From Trogon surrucura (Eukaryota > Chordata > Aves > Trogoniformes > Trogonidae): a DNA stretch of 64,000 nt. This document shows positions 49,291-60,443 of this stretch, piece by piece. The notes beneath the pieces are model-generated. The model had not been told where the DNA came from. It worked only from the letters and a program-made list of their open reading frames with translations, and did no database searches. The translations under genes and the position numbers were made by a program. The stretch is taken from assembly GCA_020746105.1 (NCBI GenBank), contig CM036622.1, positions 21,181,487 through 21,245,486 of the forward strand, in the 5' to 3' direction. Positions within the stretch are counted from its first letter, which is position 1, and every line of letters begins with the position of its first letter.

Positions 49291-52200
49291 CATAGGTAAC
49301 CATCAAGTACTGGAAGAGGATTAATTAGAAGCCAGAAAACCAATGTGTGTTGGAACAGAGGAGACATATTTGTGGAACTGAGCAGCACGGCAATGCGAAC
49401 CAGGCACCCAGCCCTGCTCCTGGGTAGGAGAACAGAGACAAAGGGAACTGCTTCCTTCCTGCCATCGAACCTCACGCCCGTGAGCAGAGCTGCCCACACA
49501 AAACCTCCTGCACAGTAGTGCCAGACCTTCATTGGCTTCAGTTTGTGGGGCTGATGACCGACCAGGTGCCCCCAGCTCCCCCGCCTGCCTGGTGAGGCCC
49601 CAAATTCCCGGCAGTCCTGGGGATGGGGCTGTGCTGCTACACCATCCACACGGTGGCCAGGGGATTTTCCTGCATGGAAATTTTGCTTTTGCCATTTGTT
49701 TGCCTTTCAGGGAGGTTTTCCTTTCATTCCTCCCCTGATCTAAGCAGGAGCCAGAGTTTTTCAGCCCCAGGAGCAGGGTGGCACAGGGCAGCTCCCTGTC
49801 CCAGCTGTGCTACCTGGGGAAGGACCCGAAAGCCAGGAGCCAAGGTCCAGGTATGCCAGCACCAGCAGCGGTGAGGCAGCTGTGGTACTCACCTCCTGAG
49901 GGTCTCAGATGTGTTTTTTGGGGCCCTTCTGCACTGCAGAAAGCATGAAATGGTCCCTGGGTGGAGAAGGAAGAAGCTGCCACAGCCCTGAGGACGTCAT
50001 ACATGTCTGCAGTCTTCAAGGATGCCCTTGATTTAAACCTGACTGGCCCCATTTTTGCCAAGTGCATGTGGCGACTCTAAAATTACTAAATGCTGTCTCT
50101 TTGCTTTGTTTTTCTTCCTCTAAAGCTGATGTTTCATTGCAGTGGATCAGCATTTACCAGCAAAAACTTTGATCAAAAATTCGTGCTCTTCAAACACACC
50201 ACATTGGCAAGAGCAGAACTGAACAATGTCACTCCATAGGGCATTTGGGGCTTTGAGGCTCTCAAATTTTTTTAGCACAAGGCTAGCTAGGCATGGGCTG
50301 ACTTTCATGTACCCAAACATGTTCCTTTTAAAGAGAGGAAATTTGCATCCAAAACTGATGGAAACCCTAAAGTTTTCTAGACAATGGTGACAGAACTGAT
50401 GTAGGAGCAGGAAGAAAACCTGCCACTCCACAGGCTGCCCTTCTGTAGACAGATGTTTTGTTTGAGTGCATGCACAAAGAAAGGCAGATTGAGTTCAGCG
50501 ATGCTCATAGTTACATGGATAAATCAAAGACTTTACTACTTGCTTTGAGACTACAGATTTTTTTTGTGTGTGACTGGCAGCTCCTCCACAATTAAAAGTC
50601 CAAGGAGATTTTGTCATTTCCTGGGCTTTCTTCAAAATGTGGCCCTTTGCACCAGCACTTCTAAGTGGAGCTTGGCAGCGAGGGCTTGCACACAAGCTGC
50701 AGCAGGTGACCCCAGATCCAAGCCATGCTTCAAAAAGACGATGCAATGCCTGCCATCACAGACCCCAGTCAAAGTGATCATCTTACATCTCCAAAGAGGC
50801 CCTGGCTTCAGCATCCACAGGGAAGTTGCTGGGTAGAGGAGGTTTCCCTATCACATTTTGCTGGCCAGTGCTCCAGCCCTCTCTTTCTCTGCTCACATTC
50901 CAGCTAAACCAGATCTGGGCACTTTCCGGCTGCCCGTGCCAGGCAGAGCTCAGGTGGAGAGCTGATGGAAACCCAAGCTGTCTCAGGGCACAACGGTAAG
51001 AAAGAAGAGCTATACTGGTTTCAGACTGCACTCCACAGAGCTAAGAAAGGCATTGCTGCCTCCCTAATTGTGTAGCTAGCCTTTGCACAGCTTCAAGCAT
51101 TTTCTGTAATTGGGAGAAAACAGCAGCAATCTCCAAGGGACTGCCGAGGAGAGGAAAAAATAGCATGCAATATTTTTTGTGGGTTTTTTTTCCCCATACC
51201 ACAATCCAGCCTTAAGAAGAAGAGGAAAGACATTCTGTGATTCTGTGATTCTGTGAAAGGGGAGGGAGAGGCATCCAAGGCAAGGAAAGGACTGGATGAA
51301 GAGCAGGTGTAGGAGCTGTTGCCACTGGGCTCGCACACACTGTGCCAGCCTGCAGCCAGGCCGCATGGTGGGCATGGGTTGAGGACAACTTCAAAGTGGT
51401 GTAAATTCCTTGAGTTTAGCAATAAAAGAAACATGTGTGGCATCTCCTGCCCCCAGTAGCAGTGCTCAAAGGAGAGCACTTGCCGGCTGGGTCAGCAGCA
51501 GTCCTTGGCTGCTCCAAGCGTGAGATGAAGAGGAAAGAGCAGCCCCGGGGGAGCAGCCACACTGCTTATCCCTGTGTGGCTGCAAAGGAGAGCTTGACAC
51601 TTACTGTTGCTGGAACGAAACCAACCCTCATCCCCACATGTGCGGCGGCACACTTGGCCATGTACTGTGGCTCTGCACTGCTGCATCTTTTTCTGCCACA
51701 GCACCCAGCCTCACCATGGACATGGGAACGTCCTCCCGCTGTTGCTGTGCCACCGGGTAGCCGCGAATGTGGGAGACACAGTATGGGTGAGGAGGCTTCC
51801 AGCTCACGCAAGCAAGAGCCTCAAGTGCAGCCACATCTTTTAGGGAGGTTCTGAAAGGTACCTATTTGGCCCTGAGCTTCACAACTCTGAGGATTCAGAG
51901 CCTGATGACTGCTCTCATACAGGGTGAGATGTCTTTTTTAGCCTTTTATACCTCTGTAACGCTCTGGTGAGAGATAAATTTCAGCTTCTGCAGCAGGACA
52001 GTGGGTGGGAATGAGGATGAGGACACCTCTGACCATTTTTTTCTTTTCTTTGAAGCTCCGTCCATAAAGTCCTGTTCCAGCAATGCCATGGTGTAGGATC
52101 CCACAGCCAAAGTCAAAGGAGTTTACTAAAAGCAAGGGGGTTGGGGGCTGAAGTAGTCATCAATGCCAGGAATGAGACATACCTGCCCTTTCTCAGCAAA

Positions 52201-55200
52201 AGGTTTCTAGGCAGATAAAGAATTTGGCCACTGAAAGCACTGCCACGACCCTTTGACACTGCAGAATGTGCTGTAAGTTGTCAAAGCAAAACTGTCTCAA
52301 GGTAAGATAGGTAAAATTTTTCCTGTGGTGTGGGAGAGGTGGTTGTTCACATCATGGAAATGGGAAGTCTCTCAGCAGAAAAGGTACAGCGGGCCTGCTG
52401 CTCAGGAGGGGAAGCACAGGCATTTCCCTCAGGAGACACTGCCTGGAGCCACAATCCTTTCTCTGCCCAGCCCTACAGGTGCCTCTGCTTTGCGGTTTTC
52501 ACTAACGGTTGCTATAGGAACTTAAATACTTCTGTGCAACCAGGTCTGAGCAGCTCACTGCTCCCACTCTGCCTTGCTAGCTCGTGGCTGGCAGCACTGG
52601 GGCTCTGAGGACAGTGGAGGGTGCTCAGGTACAGCAGGAGTGGGGTTGTTCAGCTCAGCTAATTAGCGCTACTATTTCTGTCTCTGGCCTTTTCTCAGTT
52701 TCTATCCATCTGGGGATCTTTATAGTCATTACAGAGCTTTCCACCCTCTTGTTTTTCACTTTTCTCCTCTGTCTTCCAGATTTTTGCCACTGTTTCATGT
52801 TGTCAGCCAAGTTATTGGTCTCTTCTGTCTTCCTCTGGCTGTGGGAACACTTAATAAAGTTTTTCTGCAGTACAGGGTGGCTTAGAGATGGCCTCGCAGA
52901 CCTGACAGCCATCCTAGTTGCTGCTGGCAAAGGCTGGAGCCGCTCAGCCAGCCCCCTGGGAAATGATCCTGTTTACCGTTCATCACCATCTGATCTACCC
53001 ACTGCTTCTTGCTCCCACCTGGGCCCAACCATGCCGAGCCAGGAGGAGAGATGCAGCCCGGCCTGCTTGCTCCTTGCTCTGCCACCGCAGCCACCCCACG
53101 TGTGGCTGCGAAGGAAAGCGTGACTCACACAGGGCTCCCACCCATGGTAACAGTGTTGGTCTATCACTTCTCAGTCAGCTGGGGCACCTCGGAGGGAGGG
53201 TGGTCGTTTCTTTGGTACGGCACGGAATAGATCACTCCATCCCCAGGACATGAGTGAAACAGGACCAAAACACAGGAGCTATGAGCAGCTTCACATCAGA
53301 TGCAGGGGGGCTGCACCCCACGAGGAGGTATGCTTGCAGACAGACATGGGGTGCAGCAATTCCCATTAACCACCACCAGTTCTTACTCTTGCCTTGCCCA
53401 AACCCACTCTTTTTTCCTGGGAAATGCGTGGGGCCAGTCTGAAGCCAGGGACGGAAGATGGGCAGAGACAGTAGGAAGACAACCAGGGGAAACACAAAGT
53501 GGTTATGTGCTTCTCAGGGTGGAAGGAAGCCCAGGTTATTAAATAGCAGGCAATTTTAGCATGAGTTGTTAATATTAGTTGTTTGTACTGGGAAGTGGTG
53601 CCTAGGGGCTCCCATTGCACTAATCATGTAACAAAGTGGTGTTCCTAACACAAATAGCTTGTGTTTCAGCCTTCAGAGAACAAGTCATCTCCTTCCCATT
53701 ATCCCATCTTTGAAAAAAACTTATGAAGATTGCACAGTCCAGCCCACAAACATTGGGAAAGGAAAAACATTACATTAGGCTGTCCTACAGTGCCACCGCT
53801 TACACCCAGCCAGCCTGGTAACTTCACTAGCATCTTGAGCTCACACTGCCTGGTCTTCCCTCTGCAGCTCCCCAGCTTCATCCCCAATCCCAGCAGTCTG
53901 GTCTCAGCACTTCTGGTGACTTTTGTGTTGCCCTTGCATTTTCTGTCTGGGTATAGTAAAGTCACATCACCTGCCTAGGATAGTCAGAGGCTGTGGGGTG
54001 GGGTTTTTCCTGCCTCATTGATCGGTGCTGTATATCTCTGTCATATTTTTTCAGGCTTTGCAATCTGCAGTTCTCTCGGCTACGTGTCCTTCTGAAGAAA
54101 TAAAGTGAATTTAATGAATTCAATTAACTCGTTATAGCCTTGGCACTGAAACACAGACTAAAGGTCAACGGCATCCGCTAATTTTGGACGGTACAAACCA
54201 TGACTGCCCTGCATTTTTTTTCCTTTTCCAAGGACTTGACATTATTTTGAGTTCCATCACATGGAAACTCAGGTCTGCCTGCCCTGTCCCCTCCACCCCC
54301 CCCCGCCCCGCCAGCTGCAGCTTTGCACATGAACCTCTTCATCGGCCCAGTCCTAAGTCAGGCTGGAAGACCAAAAACATATCCTGCAGTCCCAGCCCTT
54401 TCTCTACCAGTGCTCACCTCTGCAAATGCTGTGGTCCTGGTGCCTGACCTCACACTGCCTGGCAGCATCTTCATCTGCACCCTCGACACAGTAAACAACT
54501 CTGGTGACAAACAGGGCAGGGGTCCCCACAGCATTTCCTGCCCTCTTGACACTCATCCTGAGGTAGATCCAGCTGGTGGGGGAGATACAACTGAAAAATG
54601 AGCAAGCACGGTGATGATTAAAGGTAGTGATGTGACAGCATGGTGCCAAGAACACAAAACCCAGGTGCATGGGGTCAGAAATGTCAGCTTCACCTCTGAG
54701 ACACGATGGATGTGCTCTGTGGTCAGCATGGATCCTTCTACCAACATCCCCATCCCCACAGGACTGCTTGTTTCCCCACTGTTCCATCGTGTCTTTGTCA
54801 GATGCTTGTCCCATCCCTTCTGCCACCCTCCTTTTGGTGGAGGAAGCCACTTACAGACTCTGGGAGGATTTTGGTTTGTAGCCCACGAGATAAGGCACCA
54901 TGGCCACCATCAAGTCCCCTGTCCTGCTGCAGGGTCTCCTTCACCTCTACCAGACCACTCCCAGGTCTCTCCTCCTGCCTCATGGGCTTCTCAGCTAGGC
55001 ATGCTACACCTCTCCCTTCGCAAGCCCTGTGTCCCTCCCAAACCTCAAGCTCAGTGTTAAATGACAAAAGCTTAATAGTGGCTGAAGAAAAAACCCCAAC
55101 AAAACAAAACAAGAACGTGACCAAAAACCAATGCAAGGTTACCTCCCTTGGCTTCAATACCTGACCTATTTTGGCCTCGGAAGTACTAAGGCAGAAGCTG

Positions 55201-55944
55201 GGCACTGACAGCTCAACAGAGCGGTCTGGGTCTCGACAAAGTATGAGAAATGAAAAAAGTCGTGAGAACAGCTCAGTCGCCTTAAAATCAAGCAGCGCTA
55301 CAACAGCTTCTACACAGCTTGCCACACCAACCTGACATCGCCCACAACTGCTATACTCACAGGAACATGCACTAAATATGTTCAGTTTTGAAGACAACTG
55401 CATCTAGTTCTTCTGCAGATCAGGCAATAACCCACCAGCATGGAAACCTACAGCCTAACCTAGCCAGAGGAGCTTCTTATCCTTCTTCCCAGGCTTCTTC
55501 AGTGAGGTGTGGGGGAGAGCCTTTGCAAGAGACCCTCGGTAAGCGAGGTATGAAAGTGCAGTCCCCATGTAACAGCCCAGAGTCTAGCACACCTTGGCTT
55601 TGACCTTTGAAACGGCCTCTCTGGCAGCAGCATTAACCACATCGGTCTCTCCCTCTGCTCCTTCCATACATTTTATCTGTGCTACTCTGCATTTCCATTT
55701 ATTTCTCCACCTGGCACCCCTCAGCCATTTTTCTTTAGAGAGAAGGTAAATGCCCTGTTTTGCTTCCCTGTGGATTTTGAAAATGTGAATGAAGTGAAGC
55801 AACAGGCTGGGAAGCAGAAACAGAAAAGCGAGTGACCACGAGTGGAAGCGATACAGGCACTGATTGCAACCAGGCTCTCCAGCTGAATGAAAAAATAACT
55901 CCCTCCCCCAAGGAGATATTTTAAAAGCTGAAAGCTAAGAACTT
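49291..55944. other. Intergenic, GC-richer block, no supported gene
   Basis: Composition is clearly richer in G+C than the left part of the window, which lengthens chance frames: 179 codons at 52584-53123 plus and 201 codons at 54798-55403 minus. Neither shows a domain, and both are overlapped by other frames of similar length. It also holds the isolated CR1 tail near 51233, two short hairpins near 51553 and 53087, and a C-rich run near 54287-54309. A non-coding transcript cannot be ruled out. Confidence 0.6.
51233..51257 (+). repeat. Isolated CR1-type tail: three ATTCTGTG octamers
   Basis: CATTCTGTG is followed by two more ATTCTGTG units and then GAAAGGGG-like sequence. This is the octamer that ends CR1 elements, but upstream I see only CCAGCCTTAAGAAGAAGAGG-like sequence and none of the usual CR1 3' UTR. 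It may be an extremely 5'-truncated insertion or a decayed copy. Confidence 0.55.
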
Positions 55945-55965
55945 AAGTACAAAGGCTTTTGTGTT

Positions 55966-55971
55966 TTTATT
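55966..55971 (-). promoter_or_regulatory. Distal polyadenylation hexamer candidate
   Basis: TTTATT on the plus strand reads AATAAA on the minus strand, preceded in transcript direction by an AT-rich, Pumilio-site-bearing stretch typical of a UTR end. It would give GLI3 a UTR of about 4.5 kb if used. Confidence 0.4.
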
Positions 55972-56042
55972 GACATTGTAAGAAACTTTTTTTTCTTTGT
56001 TACAAAAGAGCTAAGTGGTTCTGAAAGCAGAAGTACAGTTTA

Positions 56043-56182
56043 TATGTACACAGTGCTACAGACCCTTCAGATCAACCTAAGGCTCAAGAAACATCATATC
56101 ATAACTGCAGGTTTATCAAATGAAGACCACTAAGGCCTGTTACAGCTGAACACTATTCCTACTGTATGTAAATGTATTTACA
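56043..56182 (-). promoter_or_regulatory. Pair of Pumilio-type response elements in the putative distal UTR
   Basis: On the minus strand TGTAAATA (56182-56175) and TGTACATA (56050-56043) both match the UGUANAUA consensus bound by PUM1 and PUM2, which usually promote mRNA decay or translational repression. They lie 72-217 bases before the distal AATAAA. They matter only if this stretch is transcribed on the minus strand. Confidence 0.35.
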
Positions 56183-59179
56183 CATTTTCTTTTTTTTTTA
56201 AAAAAAAGAAAGGATTACAAGCTTTATAAAAAAAACTAAAAAAAAAGTGGAAAAAAAAAATAACACATTTTTATCTTACACATCTGTAGGACTGACAACA
56301 GTAACTGTTCCATAGGAGACATTTCACCAACCCAAGGACAATAACACGTGAATACCAGAGGTTTACAAGACATTTCGGACACTATTAACAGTGGTATGTG
56401 CTATTAGCTGAATGGAGAGTACAGCCTCATCAGGAAAATTTGGCAACACATCTTGGTCCCTCTCTTTTACAGGATCAACACAAAATAAGGCACATACATT
56501 GTGAGAATACAAATGCTGCGGTTCAGAAGGATGAGCCATTGCTCAACAGGTGTGGTGAGCTGACTGGCCGTGTCATCAAGGGGGGTGAAAGTTTGTGTGT
56601 GGGAGGGGGGAAAACAAGACTGGGAGTTAGCCAGCCAGCACCTTAACACATGGACCATTTGGGGCAGTTCTCCAAGACATTAGTAACATCATCTGCCATG
56701 TGATGGTATGGGGCCATTGTACTCATCAGCAAAGCCACCCTGGAACCCCGGGGACTCCTCTGCAAAACCACCTTTCCTCTACCCGGGCGCACCTGATGGG
56801 TGAGCTCTCACGGATGACTCACACTTCACGGGAAGCAGAACTGCCTGGAGAAACATGCTCGCTTTGGGCAGGCTGAGATGGGCAGATGCACCCAAGGCCA
56901 AGGGTAACAAATCTGGAAGACCCTCACAGAGCCACGAGAAGAAAAGGTGGTTTAGACTCAGGCTGCAATGCTTTAAAAATAGGAAATTCACAATGTTTTC
57001 TGCATTCTCTAGTACTCTAGGGTGAGCGGTGGGTTTCCAACCACTATGGCAATGCCAACGGATGCACCAGACAAAAAAGCAGAGCTTTTGGCTCACAAAA
57101 AAGAGCTTTGGCTCTGTAACTGGAAGAGCAGGAGTAGAGGGGTGCCAGGGAACATGCGAGCGATGATGGTGGCTTTCCCCAAAGCGTCACATACTGAGAA
57201 CGAGGTCAACTAGTGAAAGCTGGTGTCCAGCCTAACAGTGCCATGCTCAAGTGAGCCCCGCCAACCTTATCAAACCAAAACCGAAACCCAAGATAGCCCC
57301 GCCACCCACATAGGTACCAACACAGGTATTTTGTATAAACCAGAAAAGCATCTAAAAGCTGCAAAGTGGCATGTGAACGCAAGTGGCACATATGCTTCAT
57401 CATGAAAATGATAAAACCACCTCCACAAACTCCTTGAGGATGCAGTGGAGTCTGGTTCTTCAACTTCACCGAGTCAAAACGGGATGCCTTTCTGGAGCAT
57501 GCGGTTTCAGACAAGACACATTGTTGGCCCAAGACAGGGGTAAGTGAGTGACAAAGGTTTGTCAAACACAGGAAGGCAAATTAACTACTCAAACAGTCCC
57601 TTTTAGCCTTGAGCAACGTGAATGGCTCCATCTAAGCTGTGATGGATCACATCTGTTAATAGCTTCCCAGCTTCAATTGGACCAGCAAACACAATTATGA
57701 ACTGGAAAACTGAGCTTAAAAAATAGTTTAGTTGGGTGGTTTTTTTTAATGTATTGGCCGTATAACAATAAAAGGCTTCTCTCCCAAGCCACCTACTCCC
57801 AAGCTGGTCATAAGTCTCCCTGCTGAAATTGTTTATAAACATATAATTGATGGCTTAATAAACAGCCAGCGATTGGTTACCGAGAACCATCTGAAACACA
57901 TCCAGCACAGCCTTTCCTCATACATACGCTGCTGTTTCTCCACAGGGGTGTGAGCTGTATTGCAGTGCTGTGATGTCCGGCGTGGCCACCGAAGCATTTC
58001 TCCTCCCCTGGTGTCCTGCCCGGCTGGAGGCATCCTCCTCGCCTTGGCAGCGTGACAGGGAGCAGCTCCTCCACATCGCCACAGCAAACCAACCCTTCAC
58101 CCTGGTGAGCTGTGCCCGATTACCCGTGAAGCTGAGGGACCACAGTAGTGGAGCTGGTCACGGGCAGAGGAACGGACAAAAAGCAGGCCGGGGGAATACG
58201 TGTGCATCAGAGAGAGGAAGGAAGAAATGCTTCATAAAGATATGGAGAAAGATAGGAGCTGGATGATGGTGAAAGGTGATTTCTGCCATTTCAGCTCACT
58301 GTGCAAATCACTTGGCACGTGCTGTGATAAGTCCAAATATGGCCACAGCACCAGATTCCTATGTTTTCCTGCTGATTTATAGGTATTAAGAAATCAATGT
58401 TATCCAATGTCTTTACTGAGGTTATATTCCTACACATTCTTCAAATGCCATGCCCTGAATCAGCTGGTATTTCACCATTTTTTTACAGTAAAGGAGTGCT
58501 ATGGCCTTCTAGCCTACAGAAATCACCTTCTGGTGCTACTCCTCACTTTGCCTGTGATAAAGTTTATCTGTATTTCAAAACTGAGCACACTCCCCCTTCT
58601 CACTGTATGTCTACTCTAACACCAGCTCCTTACAGACATCATATCCATTACTATAAGTGTTTGAAGCATTTACATCCTGTAGCAGAATTTTACTATCCGC
58701 ATTTAACTGAGAAGTTTGCGAGGGCTAGACCTGCACGCAGCTTCTAAGAGTTGGTGAATTTAAAACTTAAGTCTTGTAACCGTTCTCCATCCCAACTTAT
58801 TTACCCAGGGACACTGTGTTCAGGGGTGCAGACATGGAGCCCAGCCCAGCAAAAAAACATACCAGAAGAGCCAGTGCTTGTGGAGCAAATGCCACTCACC
58901 TCTACCAGTAAACAGCTTCACAACCACAGTGTGTTAGTTCCAGTTGTTGCTGGTGTAACTGAGCCTGGGCATTGACTCCCTGGTTTGCTTTGAAGTGAAA
59001 TGCACGCTGGGGGTCACCAAAACAGAGAGAGAGGTTGGGTTGGTCTTCATGAGTTTTGATTAGTTGCCAGACATACTTGTTGTTCTACTTCTTTCTTTGC
59101 TATTTTTAATGGCAGTTTAAATCTCTCCATTTTGTAAAGCCTGGATATAGTGGAAAAACATTTAAGATTATCAGAGTTC

Positions 59180-60443
59180 TTGCAATCACTTTGATTTTAT
59201 TTGGCTAGTTGGAGAACTGGGCCATTAGTTTTCTAGTTGTTTTACATGCCAAGACCATGAAGCTTTTGAAGCCATAACTGTGTGTCATGTCGATGGGCTT
59301 TAACTTATTTTAAAACATATGATCCACCCACAAAGCTGCATATGCTCAAAGCGATGCACAAGGCAGTTCTCTCAGCAAAGGAATTGTTACTGTGAATAAG
59401 ATCAAGTGGCTCAGTAAATTACATCTCAACAATTTGCTTTTAAAAAACCCAAAAAGTCCCCAGTATGGAATACTGCAATTCCGTTATTTCATTATATGAA
59501 ATACCTGTAAAATGCTGATCATCTCTCCACAAACGTGGTATGCAATGAAAGGATTATAGACTACCCTAAAATCACCAAACATGCCCATAATTTTACTATC
59601 CAGTCACTTAAACAAAAAAAAAAAAGAAAAAAGAAGGTTGAAAACCAGAATACCAAATACTGCAAAAGATGAGAGTTGGACTAAGAACAGCTTTCTGGTC
59701 CTCTATTTCCTCTGAAATGGATTAAACATGACCCAATCTCGCTTGTCATTACAGAAGGCAGTGGCAGCTTTCTGCATGTGTGTGTTTACAGAAACCTTAA
59801 ACATCTGCTAAGGATCAAAGGGCTGATGGTTTTACATTTCTCATTTGCCTGAACCTCTTAATTTCTTGTGCTCCTTGTCTCTGAAACTACAGCCTAGGAG
59901 TACTATGGCAGTGCATTTCTAAACTGGTTGTCCACTTCAGTGTGATGTACCTGATGCATCCAGAGAGGACTTCAGCACTGTATGCTCACTTCACATTGTG
60001 CCTGGTTTTTTCATGCCTACATGTTCAGGGGGTAAAGTTGCAACAGTTTTACAAGGCCTAGTTTCTCTTGATTAACAGAAAATTGTAAAGTCATTTCATC
60101 AGACCTTTCTTAAAAGAAAAAAAAGCCAAAACAAAACAAAAACATGCACTTCACACGTTTACATAGGTTTACAATTAAAAAAAAAAAAAGAAAAAGGAAG
60201 CATACAGACATTCAAAAAGGGGGAAAGGAAGGGGGGGAATGGGTGTAGCAATACTGATTCAAAACTGAAATGGAAGACAGTTTCTCCCTAGAACATTTTA
60301 GGGTTTTCAGAGTCCTTATTCCATAAAAGGAATATACTTGAAACACATCCCATTTAGGTGAGATGAGATTGCTAAAATACATACACAACTAAAAAATATG
60401 AGTCTTTTTTTCATCTGTTATCTCCTAAGGTTTTTTTTTATGT
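59180..60443 (-). other. GLI3: GLI3 proximal 3' UTR
   Basis: The sequence directly after the GLI3 stop codon is AT-rich, full of short A and T runs, and lacks coding character on either strand. A canonical AATAAA hexamer on the minus strand at 59201-59196 could end a short transcript with a UTR of about 1.25 kb. A G-rich, purine-rich stretch at 60217-60243 on the plus strand (C-rich in the transcript) is the main compositional feature. The end point is an inference from the hexamer only; transcript data would decide it. Confidence 0.6.
59196..59201 (-). promoter_or_regulatory. Proximal polyadenylation hexamer for GLI3
   Basis: TTTATT on the plus strand reads AATAAA on the minus strand, 1.24 kb past the GLI3 stop codon. 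It is the first canonical hexamer I found in that direction. Use is not shown. Confidence 0.45.

Larger units (their letters stand above)
55945..59179 (-). other. GLI3: Possible distal part of the GLI3 3' UTR
   Basis: A second minus-strand AATAAA lies at 55971-55966. The ~350 bases before it in minus-strand orientation look like a vertebrate 3' UTR end: AT-rich, with two perfect Pumilio-type sites, TGTAAATA at 56182-56175 and TGTACATA at 56050-56043, and long A/T tracts at 56191-56262. If it belongs to GLI3 the full UTR would be about 4.5 kb; from memory, mammalian GLI3 has a 3' UTR of roughly 3 kb, so this is plausible. The middle part (57.0-58.3 kb) is GC-richer and less UTR-like, so the distal end could instead belong to a separate transcript. 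Confidence 0.4.

Noticed and set aside
52584..53123. 179-codon plus-strand open frame
   Set aside because: Hydrophobic stretches come from T-rich sequence; no family resemblance, several competing frames on both strands.
54798..55403. 201-codon minus-strand open frame
   Set aside because: It lies in GC-rich sequence with equally long frames on the other strand, has no domain, no repeated motif and no exon signals; likely chance.
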